This document shows, one piece after another, positions 55,253 to 63,809 of a stretch of DNA of 64,000 nt; positions within the stretch are counted from its first letter, which is position 1; each line of letters starts with the position of its first letter. Below the pieces are notes generated by a model that did not search any database, was not told the DNA's origin, and was given only the letters and a program-made list of their open reading frames with translations. The stretch lies in contig NZ_OGTP01000007.1 of assembly GCF_900258035.1 (NCBI RefSeq), forward strand, positions 1 through 64,000, in the 5' to 3' direction. The stretch comes from Caballeronia novacaledonica. Its GTDB lineage: Bacteria > Pseudomonadota > Gammaproteobacteria > Burkholderiales > Burkholderiaceae. Made by a program: the position numbers and the translations under genes.

Positions 55253-56367
55253 GATGTCACCTTCATCGGACGCTTCTCGAACAGAACCTGCGCGACGCCC
55301 CATTCGCCGCCGCGCGCGTAGCCGAAGAGTTCGGCGACCGCCATGTAGAACATGCGCCAGCGCTGGAACCAGATCGCGGCCGCGTCGCCGTAGACGTCGC
55401 TAAACATCGGCAGGACGCGATCGCGGGCGGCGTCGAGCGCGGCGAGCCATTGGTTCGCGGTGCGCGCGTAGTGCGTGCCGTTAATCCACCATTGGCGCGT
55501 GACGCGCAGATCGTCCTGGAAATGCAGGAGCAGCGACGCCGACGGCATCGTGCCGCCCGTGAAGAAATAGCGCGACATCCAGTCGCCGCCGTCGCGCGAC
55601 GTGAAGTGATACGCGAGCGTCTCGTGCGCGAAGTGGTGGACAAAAAGTCGTCCGTCGTCGGCGAGCCAGCGGGCGATCTTCGCGAGCAGCAGGCCGTAGT
55701 GCTTCATGTGCTCGAACATTTCGATCGACACGATGCGGTCGAACGGCGCTTCGGCGCGCCCGAATTCGAAATCGACGATATCGCCCGTCATCACACTCAG
55801 ATTGACGATTCCGCGCTGCCGCGCCCGCGCTTCGATGAACGCGCGCTGCCCGTGAGCATTCGACAGCGCGACGATTTGCGCGCGCGGATAACGCTCCGCC
55901 GCCCACAACGCGAACGAGCCCCAGCCGCAGCCGAGATCCAGAATGCGCTGGCCGTCCGCGAGTTGCGCGCGCTCGGCATAGCATTCGAGCATCGCGAGTT
56001 CGGCTTGCGCGAGCGTCTCGCCGCCGCGCGGATAGAAGCCGCACGAATACTTCACACGCGGGCCGAGATGCGCCTCGAAGAACGCGTCCGGCAATTCATA
56101 GTGCTGTGCGTTGGCCGCTTGTGTGGCGATTGCGATCGGGCTCGCGCGCAGTTCGGCGAGCAGGCGGTCGAAGGCTTCGGTACGCAGCGCGTTGTCGCTC
56201 GCGTGTTCGTCGATGAGACGCCGGCGGATCAGCAGGCGCATGCCGGCGCGCACGAGCGCATCGGGCACGAAGCCGCGCTCGCACGCGCGCACGATGCGGC
56301 TTTCGTCGAGCGCGGGCATGTCGGCGGGTGTGGCGGGCGTTTCGCGGGCGGCGATGTTCATCGGCAT
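55249..56367 (-). CDS. Cyclopropane-fatty-acid synthase-like SAM methyltransferase (II)
   Basis: 372 residues. IATQAANAQHYELPDAFFEAHLGPRVKYSCGFY, SAM loop ILDLGCGWGSFALWAAE, VALSNAHGQRAFI and SIEMFEHMKHYG are family motifs. It differs clearly from the other methyltransferase of this operon, so the two likely act on different lipids or steps. AGGAACGAC precedes the ATG; a second ATG two codons later is possible. Confidence 0.92.
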   Translation of the reverse strand: MPMNIAARETPATPADMPALDESRIVRACERGFVPDALVRAGMRLLIRRRLIDEHASDNALRTEAFDRLLAELRASPIAIATQAANAQHYELPDAFFEAHLGPRVKYSCGFYPRGGETLAQAELAMLECYAERAQLADGQRILDLGCGWGSFALWAAERYPRAQIVALSNAHGQRAFIEARARQRGIVNLSVMTGDIVDFEFGRAEAPFDRIVSIEMFEHMKHYGLLLAKIARWLADDGRLFVHHFAHETLAYHFTSRDGGDWMSRYFFTGGTMPSASLLLHFQDDLRVTRQWWINGTHYARTANQWLAALDAARDRVLPMFSDVYGDAAAIWFQRWRMFYMAVAELFGYARGGEWGVAQVLFEKRPMKVTS

Positions 56368-56380
56368 GTCGTTCCTTTGT

Positions 56381-57160
56381 TCACACGCGCTTGCGCGGCC
56401 ACGGAATCAGCGCGCTCGTCGTGCGCATGTAGTCGCGATAGCCGTCGCGCGTTTCGGCCAGACGCGCTTCCAGAACCGGAATGCCCGATACCTTCAGCAA
56501 CAGCCACGCCATCAGCGCGGGCGGCGCGAGCGTGGCCCAGCTCCACGGCAGTTCGATCGACAGCACCGCGTAGGCGAGCCAATGCACGCACTCGAAGAAG
56601 TAATTCGGATGACGTGAATAGCGCCACCATCCCTCGCGGCACACTTTCCCGCGATTCGCGGGATCGGCGACGAAGCGTTTCAGTTGACGGTCGGCGGCGG
56701 CTTCGCCCGCGACGGCGATGATCCAGACCGCCGCGAACCCCGCGATGCTCAGCGGACTCGCCGCATCGTCCGCATAGGCCGGCACGAAAAAAGCGATGGC
56801 GAGCAGCACCGAAATGAACGCCTGCAACTGGAAGAACCCGAACATGTTGCGCGCGGCATGCGTGCCCCAGCGCTCGCGAAACGCGCGATAGCGCGGGTCT
56901 TCGGGCTTGCCGTGATTGCGCCGCCACAGATGCCGCGCGAGTCTTGCGCCCCAGACGGCGCCGCCCGCGGCCACGCACACGCGATTGACCATCGCCCCGG
57001 TTCCGCAAGCCGCGATGAACAGCGCGGCCGCGCCGAGCGTGGCGGCCCAGACCGGATCGACCATGCCGGCGTTTTTCGTGCGCAACTGCCAGAGCCACGC
57101 GACGGAAAACACCAGCACGAATCCGATGACGACGATGGAAACAGCAAAGATGACTGGCAT
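56381..57160 (-). CDS. DUF1295 membrane protein (steroid 5-alpha-reductase-like fold)
   Basis: 259 residues, seven or so hydrophobic helices. GWWRYSRHPNYFFECVHWLAY near residue 185 is the conserved NADPH-binding motif of the steroid-reductase/ICMT-like family, and PWVEARLAETRDGYRDY-type tail is present (EARLAETRDGYRDYMRTT). Likely an inner-membrane reductase acting on a lipid; substrate unknown. Confidence 0.9.
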   Translation of the reverse strand: MPVIFAVSIVVIGFVLVFSVAWLWQLRTKNAGMVDPVWAATLGAAALFIAACGTGAMVNRVCVAAGGAVWGARLARHLWRRNHGKPEDPRYRAFRERWGTHAARNMFGFFQLQAFISVLLAIAFFVPAYADDAASPLSIAGFAAVWIIAVAGEAAADRQLKRFVADPANRGKVCREGWWRYSRHPNYFFECVHWLAYAVLSIELPWSWATLAPPALMAWLLLKVSGIPVLEARLAETRDGYRDYMRTTSALIPWPRKRV

Positions 57161-57287
57161 GACCGCTCCGCAAACATGCGTTCACGGAGCAATACGGATG
57201 CCGCGCACGAGCGGATGCAGCGAGATGAGGGCGAACAAAACCACGACGGAGCGCGCGATGCGCATCCAGCGCCTCGACCGCGAAGCG

Positions 57288-58019
57288 TCAGGTCGAATGC
57301 ATCTGGCCGGTCGCGAGTACCGCGCCCGTCGGCGCGCCGGTCGGCGATCCGCCCGGCGGCTCGTCGGATACCGCGAGCACGGCCTGCGCGTTCATCTGCG
57401 CGACGATCTCGGGCGGCAGGGTCATCGTCGCGGGCTGATCGGCGGGGAAGACGCCGAGCGCGATCGGCTTCGCGTTGGGCGGGATGAGCCAGAGTTCCGT
57501 CGCACGATTCGCGGGCACCTTCACGCGCGACGCGGGCACGACGACCATGCGCGCGCGCCGCACGTCGACGGTCGCGATCCAGTGCACGAGGCCGTCCTTG
57601 CGCGCGATCGTCGCGACGAGATATTCGCTCGGCACGGCTGCCGTCGGCGGTGCTTGCGGCGCTTGCCGCAGCAAGCCGAATGTGACGCCGAGCAGCACGA
57701 GCGCGGCGACGCTCGCGCCGATCGTCAGCCAGCGCCAGACGCTCAGGCTGTCGCGCCAGCGCTTGGGTTCCGGCGCGCGCTGCGGCGTCATGAAACCGAG
57801 ATCGCGCCGGATGCGCGTCCACACACGCTCCGGCGGCGCGATCGCACGGACGTCTTCCGCGAGCGGCGCGAGGCGTTGCTGCCAGTCGTCGAGCGTGCGC
57901 TGCAACGCCGGATCGCGCGACACGTCCGCTTCGAGCGCCGCGCGTTCCTGCGCGCCGAGCACGCCGAGCGCGTGCTCGGCGCAGCGCAGATCGTCGTCGT
58001 CGCGGGCGGGCGTGTTCAT
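57288..58019 (-). CDS. RskA-family anti-sigma factor
   Basis: 243 residues. N-terminal cytosolic anti-sigma domain (AEHALGVLGAQERAALEADV, DWQQRLAPLAEDV), one membrane helix (WLTIGASVAALVLLGVTFGLL, about 95-115), and a periplasmic RskA C-terminal domain (GLVHWIATVDVRRARMVVVPA). It should hold the ECF sigma at the membrane until a signal arrives. Its ATG overlaps the sigma stop by 4 bases. Confidence 0.94.
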   Translation of the reverse strand: MNTPARDDDDLRCAEHALGVLGAQERAALEADVSRDPALQRTLDDWQQRLAPLAEDVRAIAPPERVWTRIRRDLGFMTPQRAPEPKRWRDSLSVWRWLTIGASVAALVLLGVTFGLLRQAPQAPPTAAVPSEYLVATIARKDGLVHWIATVDVRRARMVVVPASRVKVPANRATELWLIPPNAKPIALGVFPADQPATMTLPPEIVAQMNAQAVLAVSDEPPGGSPTGAPTGAVLATGQMHST

Positions 58020-58606
58020 TGTTCGAGGCAGGTCTTGAGTTGCATGAGGCTGCGGCGAATCCAGCTTTTCATCGTGCCGAGCGGGACGGCGAGCCGCTGC
58101 GCCAGCTCGCTATACGTCGCGCCGGTGAAGAAGGCCTCGCGGATCGCGCTCTTCTGTTGCGGTTCGAGCCGGTCGAGACAATCTTCGAGCCGGCGCCGCT
58201 CCTGGCTGGATTCGGCCGCGACGGAGGGCGTCGGCGATTCGTCGGCGATCTCGGGCGTGTCGTTCTCGCCGAGCAGTTCCTCGCGATGCTGCCGCATGCG
58301 GTCGATCGTGCGATTGCGCCCGAGCGTGACGAGCCATGTGACCGCGCTGCCGCGCGCCGGATCGAAGGTGTCCGCGCGCCGCCATGCGGTGGCGAAAACC
58401 TCTTGCAGGATGTCTTCGGCTTCGCCGCGATCGTGGATCATGCGCACGATCACGCCGAACACGCGCGGCGACGTCGCGCGATACAGCTCGGCGAACGCGT
58501 TCTCGTCGCCCTTCGCTACGTTCGCGAGCATCCGGTTGACGCGCTCGCGGCGCAGCCGGTCGGCGTCATCGAAATTCTCGGTGCTGCCTGAGGTGTCGTC
58601 CGTCAT
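58016..58606 (-). CDS. ECF RNA polymerase sigma factor
   Basis: 196 residues with sigma regions 2 (FAELYRATSPRVFGVIVRMI, AEDILQEVFATAWRR, WLVTLGRNRTIDRMR) and 4 (QKSAIREAFFTGATYSELAQRLAVPLGTMKSWIRRSLMQLK). Regions 1 and 3 are absent, as in the ECF class. Head of an eight-gene operon. A sigma-K/RpoE type paired with RskA; the regulon is likely stress and lipid remodelling. Start at the ATG of MTDDTSGSTE; upstream frame extends but lacks a ribosome site. Confidence 0.93.
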   Translation of the reverse strand: MTDDTSGSTENFDDADRLRRERVNRMLANVAKGDENAFAELYRATSPRVFGVIVRMIHDRGEAEDILQEVFATAWRRADTFDPARGSAVTWLVTLGRNRTIDRMRQHREELLGENDTPEIADESPTPSVAAESSQERRRLEDCLDRLEPQQKSAIREAFFTGATYSELAQRLAVPLGTMKSWIRRSLMQLKTCLEQ

Positions 58607-58650
58607 GGGCAGAATGAGCCGGGCTGTGCTTCTGGCTGGGTATGTCGCGC

Positions 58651-58681
58651 AATATAGCACTGCGCCTCGCGGCCCACTTAT
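58651..58681 (-). promoter_or_regulatory. Possible promoter of the ECF operon
   Basis: On the minus strand TGCTATATT (58651-58659) is an extended -10 element, 45 bases before the sigma gene. A -35 is not obvious. Confidence 0.35.
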
Positions 58682-58776
58682 CGTTTTCATGTCGATGCCG
58701 ATTTGCGTCGCGACCCGCGTCGCTTCATACGACGATACGGACGGCGAGCCCCGCGGGATGCAAGCGCGCGCGAATG

Positions 58777-59220
58777 CTACTTGCGCGACGACAGCATCGT
58801 TCCCCGGCAGCCCGACGCGAGACATCGGCACGCATAGAGCCGCTTGAGCGCGGCGGTGCGGCGCCCTTCGACGGTCAGGCAATAGTCGATGAACAATTCC
58901 TGTCCCTTCTCGATCGGCCGGATCGCGCGGATGAACACGCGCTCGCCGTCCTGTTCCGCTTCGCAGTTCGGTGCGCAACTGTGATTCAGCCAGCGCGCGG
59001 AATTGCCGCCGCGCGCGCCGTCGATGACGCTGCCGTCGTCGAGACCGAAGAGGAACGTGTGGCCCTCTTCCGCAACCGATTTCGCGTGCATGCGCTGCGC
59101 TTCCTTCCACGACAGACGCTCGCCCTTGTATTCGAGCAGCAACGCGCCCGTGGGCAGATCGGCGAGCGCGAATACGCCGCGGCCATGAACGGGCGAAGTG
59201 CGGACAGTGATTCGACGCAT
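58777..59220 (-). CDS. SET-domain protein (putative lysine methyltransferase)
   Basis: 147 residues, essentially only a SET domain: HGRGVFALADLPTGALLLEY (SET-N), NHSCAPNC (79-86, cofactor/knot motif), ELFIDYC (108-114), and a post-SET Zn-type cluster with Cys131, 133 and 138. SET domains methylate lysines on proteins with SAM; bacterial members have been tied to ribosomal or histone-like targets, but none is known for this one. Confidence 0.93.
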   Translation of the reverse strand: MRRITVRTSPVHGRGVFALADLPTGALLLEYKGERLSWKEAQRMHAKSVAEEGHTFLFGLDDGSVIDGARGGNSARWLNHSCAPNCEAEQDGERVFIRAIRPIEKGQELFIDYCLTVEGRRTAALKRLYACRCLASGCRGTMLSSRK

Positions 59221-59311
59221 GGTGTGACGGTTCACAGTGAGGAGGTTGAATATTTGAGTGAAGGCGTGAGCATCGTTATGATGTGGCCGTCATAAATCGC
59301 TGTCACGTCCA

Positions 59312-59515
59312 ATGCCCGCAGTTTCGCCCCACAAGAGCAGGAAGCGCAAGCCGTTACGCGGCTCGCTTGCGCGATATCGCAACAGGATCGTCGAGGTACT
59401 CGGGGAGGCGCGCGGCCAGCGCGTGATGATACGGTCGATCCACGACGACGGCGTGGAGCGGCGCACGGCAGTCAAATGGATCAACCTGCTGCCGCTGGAA
59501 ACCGAGTTGTTCTAA
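59312..59515 (+). CDS. Small basic protein, unknown function
   Basis: 67 residues, Arg/Lys-rich (KSRKRKPLRGSLARYRNRIVEV), ending LPLETELF. Composition suggests nucleic-acid binding. No known family; the ribosome site is weak. The 3' end overlaps the next minus-strand gene by 4 bases. Confidence 0.65.
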   Translation: MPAVSPHKSRKRKPLRGSLARYRNRIVEVLGEARGQRVMIRSIHDDGVERRTAVKWINLLPLETELF

Positions 59516-59790
59516 TCCCGCGACAGTCCGCGCGCCTGTTCGAGCAGCGCGGCCGCGGCGAGCAATTCCTTTCTTCCGGCCATCGTGAGCGCGGCGATCG
59601 CGGTGTCCTTGAAGAGTTCGTCGTCGGATGTGAGCGGCGCGCGCGAATCACCGGCACGCGCCTGACGCAGCCGAAAAAACGCCAGCATCTCGAACGCCTG
59701 TGCGCGCTGATCTTCGCTCGCGCCTGCCGCGACCAGTTCCGCCGCGCCCGTGAGTTGAGCCAGCGCGTTTTTGTAGTCTGCCCGTTCCAT
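59512..59790 (-). CDS. Small alpha-helical protein, unknown function
   Basis: 92 residues, Ala-rich helical throughout (QLTGAAELVAAGASEDQRAQAF). No signal peptide. Not assigned. Convergent with the small basic protein gene. Confidence 0.7.
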   Translation of the reverse strand: MERADYKNALAQLTGAAELVAAGASEDQRAQAFEMLAFFRLRQARAGDSRAPLTSDDELFKDTAIAALTMAGRKELLAAAALLEQARGLSRD

Positions 59791-59889
59791 CGCCGCGTTT
59801 CCCCCAAATTGGTTGCCGATAATTCTCGCGCGTTTTGGTTCAAACTAGCGCATCTGACATCGACGCGAAACAACCAACGGAGACGACGC

Positions 59890-61278
59890 ATGGCGGCAAG
59901 CGAAGCGGTTAGGGCATTGCGTGAAGCGCTCGGCGCGCAGGTCGTGGCGCTGCCCGACGAATTCGGCGACAGGCGCGTCGCGGACTGGAGCGGCTTGCCC
60001 GGCGCGACGCCGCTCGCAATCATCCGTCCGCGCAGCACCGATGAAGTCGCGCAGGCGCTCGCTATCTGCGCGAAGCACCGGCAGCCGGTCGTGACGCAAG
60101 GCGGTTTGACCGGGCTCGTCGGCGGCGCGAATCTGCTCGGCGGCGAAGTGGCGCTGAGTCTCGATCGCATGAACCGCATCGTCGAGATCGATGAAGTCTC
60201 CGCGACCATGACCGTCGAAGCCGGCACGCCGCTGCAAGTGGTCCAGGAAGCGGCGAGCGCGGCGGGCTTCTACTTTCCGCTCGATCTCGGCGCGCGCGGA
60301 AGCTGTTCCATCGGCGGCAATCTCGCGACGAACGCGGGCGGCAACCGCGTCATCAAGTACGGGATGATGCGCGATCAGGTGCTCGGCGTCGAAGCCGTGC
60401 TGGCGAGCGGCGAGATCGTCGGCGGGCTGAACAAGATGATCAAGAACAACAGCGGCTACGATCTGCGGCATTTGTTGATCGGCAGCGAAGGCACGCTCGC
60501 CGTGATTACGCGCGTCGTGTTGCGCCTGCGTCCGAAGCCCACCGCGACCGCCACCGCATGGTGCGGACTGCCGGATTTCGCCGCCGTCACCACGCTGCTC
60601 ACGCGCGCGCAGGCGAGTCTCGCGCCGGGCGTGTCCGCGTTCGAGGTGATGTGGGCCGGCTATCACGATACGGTCATCGCCAATCTGAAGAATCTGCGCG
60701 CGCCGCTCGCCGATGCGCATCCGTTCTATGTGCTGCTGGAAAGCGTCGGCACCGATCCCGCGCGGCACGGCGAAGCCTTCGAGGAATTTCTCGGCGGCAT
60801 GCTCGAAGCGGGCACCGTGACCGATGCGGCGATCGCGTCGAACGAGGCGCACGCGCGCGATTTCTGGGCGATCCGCGACGCGCCCGGCGAATACGATCGC
60901 TTCATCCCGAACTACGCGGCCTACGACGTGAGCTTCTCGATCGCGCAAGTGGGCGACGCGGCCGCGCAATGCGAGGCGCGTCTGCGCGCGCGCTGGCCCG
61001 ACGCGATCGTGATGACATACGGCCATCTGGGCGACGGCAACATTCACATCGTCGTGGACCTGCCCGGCAGAGGAAAGCAGGACCACGACGACATCGATGC
61101 CGTCATCTACGACGTCACGCGCGAGTTCGAAGGCTCGATTTCGGCGGAGCACGGCATCGGCTTGAAGAAGCGCGACTATCTGCACCTCGCGCGCCGCGAA
61201 ACCGATATCGCGTCGATGCGTGCGATCAAGGCATCGCTCGATCCGCACGGGCTGCTCAATCCGGGCAAGGTGTTCTAG
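59890..61278 (+). CDS. FAD-linked D-2-hydroxyacid dehydrogenase (D-2-hydroxyglutarate dehydrogenase-like)
   Basis: 462 residues. FAD-binding PCMH domain (PVVTQGGLTGLVGGANLLGG) with GARGSCSIGGNLATNAGGNRVIKYG, and C-terminal FAD-oxidase domain with YGHLGDGNIHI and EHGIGLKKR. Length and motifs match D-2HGDH/GlcD-type enzymes that oxidise D-2-hydroxyacids and pass electrons to the respiratory chain. Substrate cannot be fixed by eye. Confidence 0.92.
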   Translation: MAASEAVRALREALGAQVVALPDEFGDRRVADWSGLPGATPLAIIRPRSTDEVAQALAICAKHRQPVVTQGGLTGLVGGANLLGGEVALSLDRMNRIVEIDEVSATMTVEAGTPLQVVQEAASAAGFYFPLDLGARGSCSIGGNLATNAGGNRVIKYGMMRDQVLGVEAVLASGEIVGGLNKMIKNNSGYDLRHLLIGSEGTLAVITRVVLRLRPKPTATATAWCGLPDFAAVTTLLTRAQASLAPGVSAFEVMWAGYHDTVIANLKNLRAPLADAHPFYVLLESVGTDPARHGEAFEEFLGGMLEAGTVTDAAIASNEAHARDFWAIRDAPGEYDRFIPNYAAYDVSFSIAQVGDAAAQCEARLRARWPDAIVMTYGHLGDGNIHIVVDLPGRGKQDHDDIDAVIYDVTREFEGSISAEHGIGLKKRDYLHLARRETDIASMRAIKASLDPHGLLNPGKVF

Positions 61279-62330
61279 CCGCGCTTGTGCGCGTGCCGGT
61301 GATGAACGTCGGGGAAATGCGCGTGTGAATGCGTGATCGGCAGATGTTCGTGCGGATGCGTATGCGGCTCGTCGCCGGAATACGGAAAGTCGTGCACATG
61401 CCGATGATGCTCGTCATGCACATGCCGATGCGTATGTTCGAGCCGCTCGTGCGTGTGCTTGTGTTCGTGGCGCTCGCGCACGTGCAGCCATACGCCGAGC
61501 GTCATCAGCGCGGCGGCGATCCAGAAGGAGGCGCCCGGCGCCTGCGGCCACATCGCGAGCGAGAGCGCGACGCCAAAGACCGGTCCGACCGAAAAGTACG
61601 CGCCCGTGCGCGCCGTCCCGAGACCGCGCAGCGCGATCACGAACAACACGAGGCTCACGCCGTAGCCGCCGAAGCCGGTCGTCATCGCGCCGATGACGAT
61701 GTGCGGCGCGGGCAGGCGCGCGCCCATCGCGAACGCGATGCCGAGATTCGTCGCGCCCGCGACGAGGCCCTTCGCGCAGGCGATCACCACCGCGTCGGCG
61801 GTCGAGATTTTGCGCGTCAGATTGTTATCGATGGCCCAGCACAGGCACGCCAGCGCGATCAGAAGCGCGCCGGCCGTTGCGTGAGTCGCGCCCGGCTCCC
61901 ACGCAAGCACGACGCCGCCCGCGACGATGGCGGCCATGCCGAGAAACACGGAGAAATCCACGTTCTCCCGGAACACGATCCACGCGATCGCCGCCGTCAG
62001 CACGCCTTCGAGGTTGAGCAGGAGCGAACTTGTCGCGGCGGGCGTGCTCGTGAGTCCGAGCATCAGTAGCGCCGGCCCGGCGACGCCGCCGAACACGATC
62101 GCGCCCAGCAGCCATGCGATGTCCCGCGCATGCAGGCCGGGGTTCGTCGCGCGCACGAACGCGCGGCCGAGCAGAATCGCGCCGAGGCCGACGCCGCTGC
62201 CGAGATAGAACAGGCCGGCGACCATGAACGGCGGCATCGGGCCGAGCAGCGCTTTGGCGATCGGCGTGGTCGCGCCGAAGAGCGCGGCGGCGGCGAGCGC
62301 GGTGAGGATGGCGGTGAATCGGTTTTGCAT
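61275..62330 (-). CDS. DMT/EamA permease with a histidine-rich C-terminal tail
   Basis: 351 residues: ten hydrophobic helices in two EamA repeats (about 1-275), then a 70-residue cytoplasmic tail with 24 His in HxH and HH pairs (for example HEHKHTHERLEHTHRHVHDE). Such tails occur on nickel, cobalt or zinc exporters or chaperones, so a metal-related function is likely, although EamA proteins usually carry metabolites. The 3' end overlaps the FAD oxidase by 4 bases tail to tail. Confidence 0.9.
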   Translation of the reverse strand: MQNRFTAILTALAAAALFGATTPIAKALLGPMPPFMVAGLFYLGSGVGLGAILLGRAFVRATNPGLHARDIAWLLGAIVFGGVAGPALLMLGLTSTPAATSSLLLNLEGVLTAAIAWIVFRENVDFSVFLGMAAIVAGGVVLAWEPGATHATAGALLIALACLCWAIDNNLTRKISTADAVVIACAKGLVAGATNLGIAFAMGARLPAPHIVIGAMTTGFGGYGVSLVLFVIALRGLGTARTGAYFSVGPVFGVALSLAMWPQAPGASFWIAAALMTLGVWLHVRERHEHKHTHERLEHTHRHVHDEHHRHVHDFPYSGDEPHTHPHEHLPITHSHAHFPDVHHRHAHKRG

Positions 62331-62480
62331 GAGGAAAATCGTCGAGTGAGCGCCGAACTTCAGTGTAGGCGACATCGAAACTTCGGAAGATTCGTCGCCT
62401 GCCGCGTTCTCATTCTTCGCTCATTTTCGTCGCGCAGAATGCCTCCCATCGACAGACAACTGCAAACCCGGAGACGAAAA

Positions 62481-62771
62481 ATGAAAGCGATCAGATACGC
62501 GATGGTGGCCGCCAAACTGACCTTTGGCCTGGTGACGGTGGCGCAGGCGCATCCGTTCATCGGCGTGGGCATCGTGGGCGGGCCGGTGTTTCCGGTTGCA
62601 TCGAGTTCGCAGAGCGCGCCGCCGCTGCCGGTCTTCGCCCGCGCGACGGATTCGGGCCCCGCGCCGCTGCCGCCTGAAGCGCCGCCGGTGCGTTACGTGC
62701 AGCCTGCCATCGGCAATATCGCGGCGATCATGGGGCGGGGCAACGTTTCGGGCCTTCAGAGCGGCGTGTGA
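62481..62771 (+). CDS. Small secreted Pro/Gly-rich protein, unknown function
   Basis: 96 residues. Signal peptide ending VAQA, then PFIGVGIVGGPVFPVA and a Pro/Ala-rich middle (PPEAPPVRYVQPAI). Ribosome site CGGAGACGAAAA. Common type in Burkholderia; no function known. Confidence 0.75.
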   Translation: MKAIRYAMVAAKLTFGLVTVAQAHPFIGVGIVGGPVFPVASSSQSAPPLPVFARATDSGPAPLPPEAPPVRYVQPAIGNIAAIMGRGNVSGLQSGV

Positions 62772-62845
62772 TCGGACAATCGCGCTCACATCGACGCGAA
62801 AAAGATTCGTTTGTGGCGGCGGTCGCGCGGCGTTAGGCTGACCGG

Positions 62846-63184
62846 ATGACTGAAATCATCGACTACGCGGCCATCGCCGATGCCGCCCGCGACGGCTACA
62901 TGAACCGCGTCATTTCGAGCGCCAACGATCACGATGTCCACATCAGCGTGATGGACGGGCCTTATCGATGGCACTTTCATCCGAATTCGGATGAAACGTT
63001 CGTGTCCGTCGAAGGCACGCTCGTCATCGAGTTCGAGGAAGGCGCCGTCGAATTGCGCGCCGGGCAATTGCTGACCGTGCCCGCGGGCAAGCCGCATTGC
63101 ACGCGGCCGGGCGGCGCGCGATCCGTCAACCTGACTTTCGAGAAAAAGGACGCGCAAACCGTGTTCTGCGACGCGCCGCGTTAG
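62846..63184 (+). CDS. Small cupin-domain protein
   Basis: 112 residues. A single cupin barrel: the first motif (WHFHPNSDETFVSVEGTLVI) with HxH-E ligands and the second (GQLLTVPAGKPHCTRPG) with the last His. Probably a metal enzyme or sensor of unknown substrate. Overlaps the truncated LysR gene by 4 bases tail to tail. Confidence 0.88.
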   Translation: MTEIIDYAAIADAARDGYMNRVISSANDHDVHISVMDGPYRWHFHPNSDETFVSVEGTLVIEFEEGAVELRAGQLLTVPAGKPHCTRPGGARSVNLTFEKKDAQTVFCDAPR

Positions 63185-63807
63185 CGCGCGGCACGCGTTT
63201 CCGGATGCTCGACGAGCCGCCGCGCCGCGGGCTGCAACGCTTCGAAATCCCTGAAGCACACGACGAAACGCCGTTTCGCGAACGCGTCGGAGAGCGGGAT
63301 CGCCTCGACGCCGAGCGCCTGCCGATACGTTCCCGCGACTTCCATCGGCACGACGCTGATGCTCAATCCCGCCGCGACGACGCGAAACGCCGCGTCGAAA
63401 CTCGACACGATCACGCGATACGACATCGTCTTGCCGGCCTGCGCGGCCGCGCGCTGCAGCATCGTATGAACGGCCGTTGCGGGCGGAAGGCCGACATGCT
63501 CGAATCCCAGCGATTCCTCGAAGCTCACCGAAGGCCGACGCGCGAGCGGATGACCGGCGGGCACCGCGAGCGCAAGCCGGTCGTGCCGATACGCGCGAAG
63601 CTGCAAGCCGCGCAGATCGACGCTGTCCCAGCACACGCCGACCGACGCCACGCCTTCGCGCAGTTGCCGCACGAGATCGTGCGATAGCCGCTCTTCCACA
63701 TCGACCTTGATGTTCTGATTCGCGGGCTCGCGCATGAACGACGCGATATCGTCGAGCAGCGCTTCCGCAATCGCCGACGCCGACGCGCAAATGCTCACGC
63801 GCCCCAT
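63181..63807 (-). pseudogene. LysR-family gene lacking the DNA-binding domain
   Basis: 208 codons begin MGRVSICASASAIAEALL, which is the linker-to-effector-domain junction of LysR proteins, and run to the end of the effector domain (ISVVPMEVAGTYRQ). The winged-helix N-terminus of about 80 residues is missing; the same frame upstream hits a stop within about 15 codons. It lies head to head with a broken MFS gene. Confidence 0.85.
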
Positions 63808-63809
63808 GA

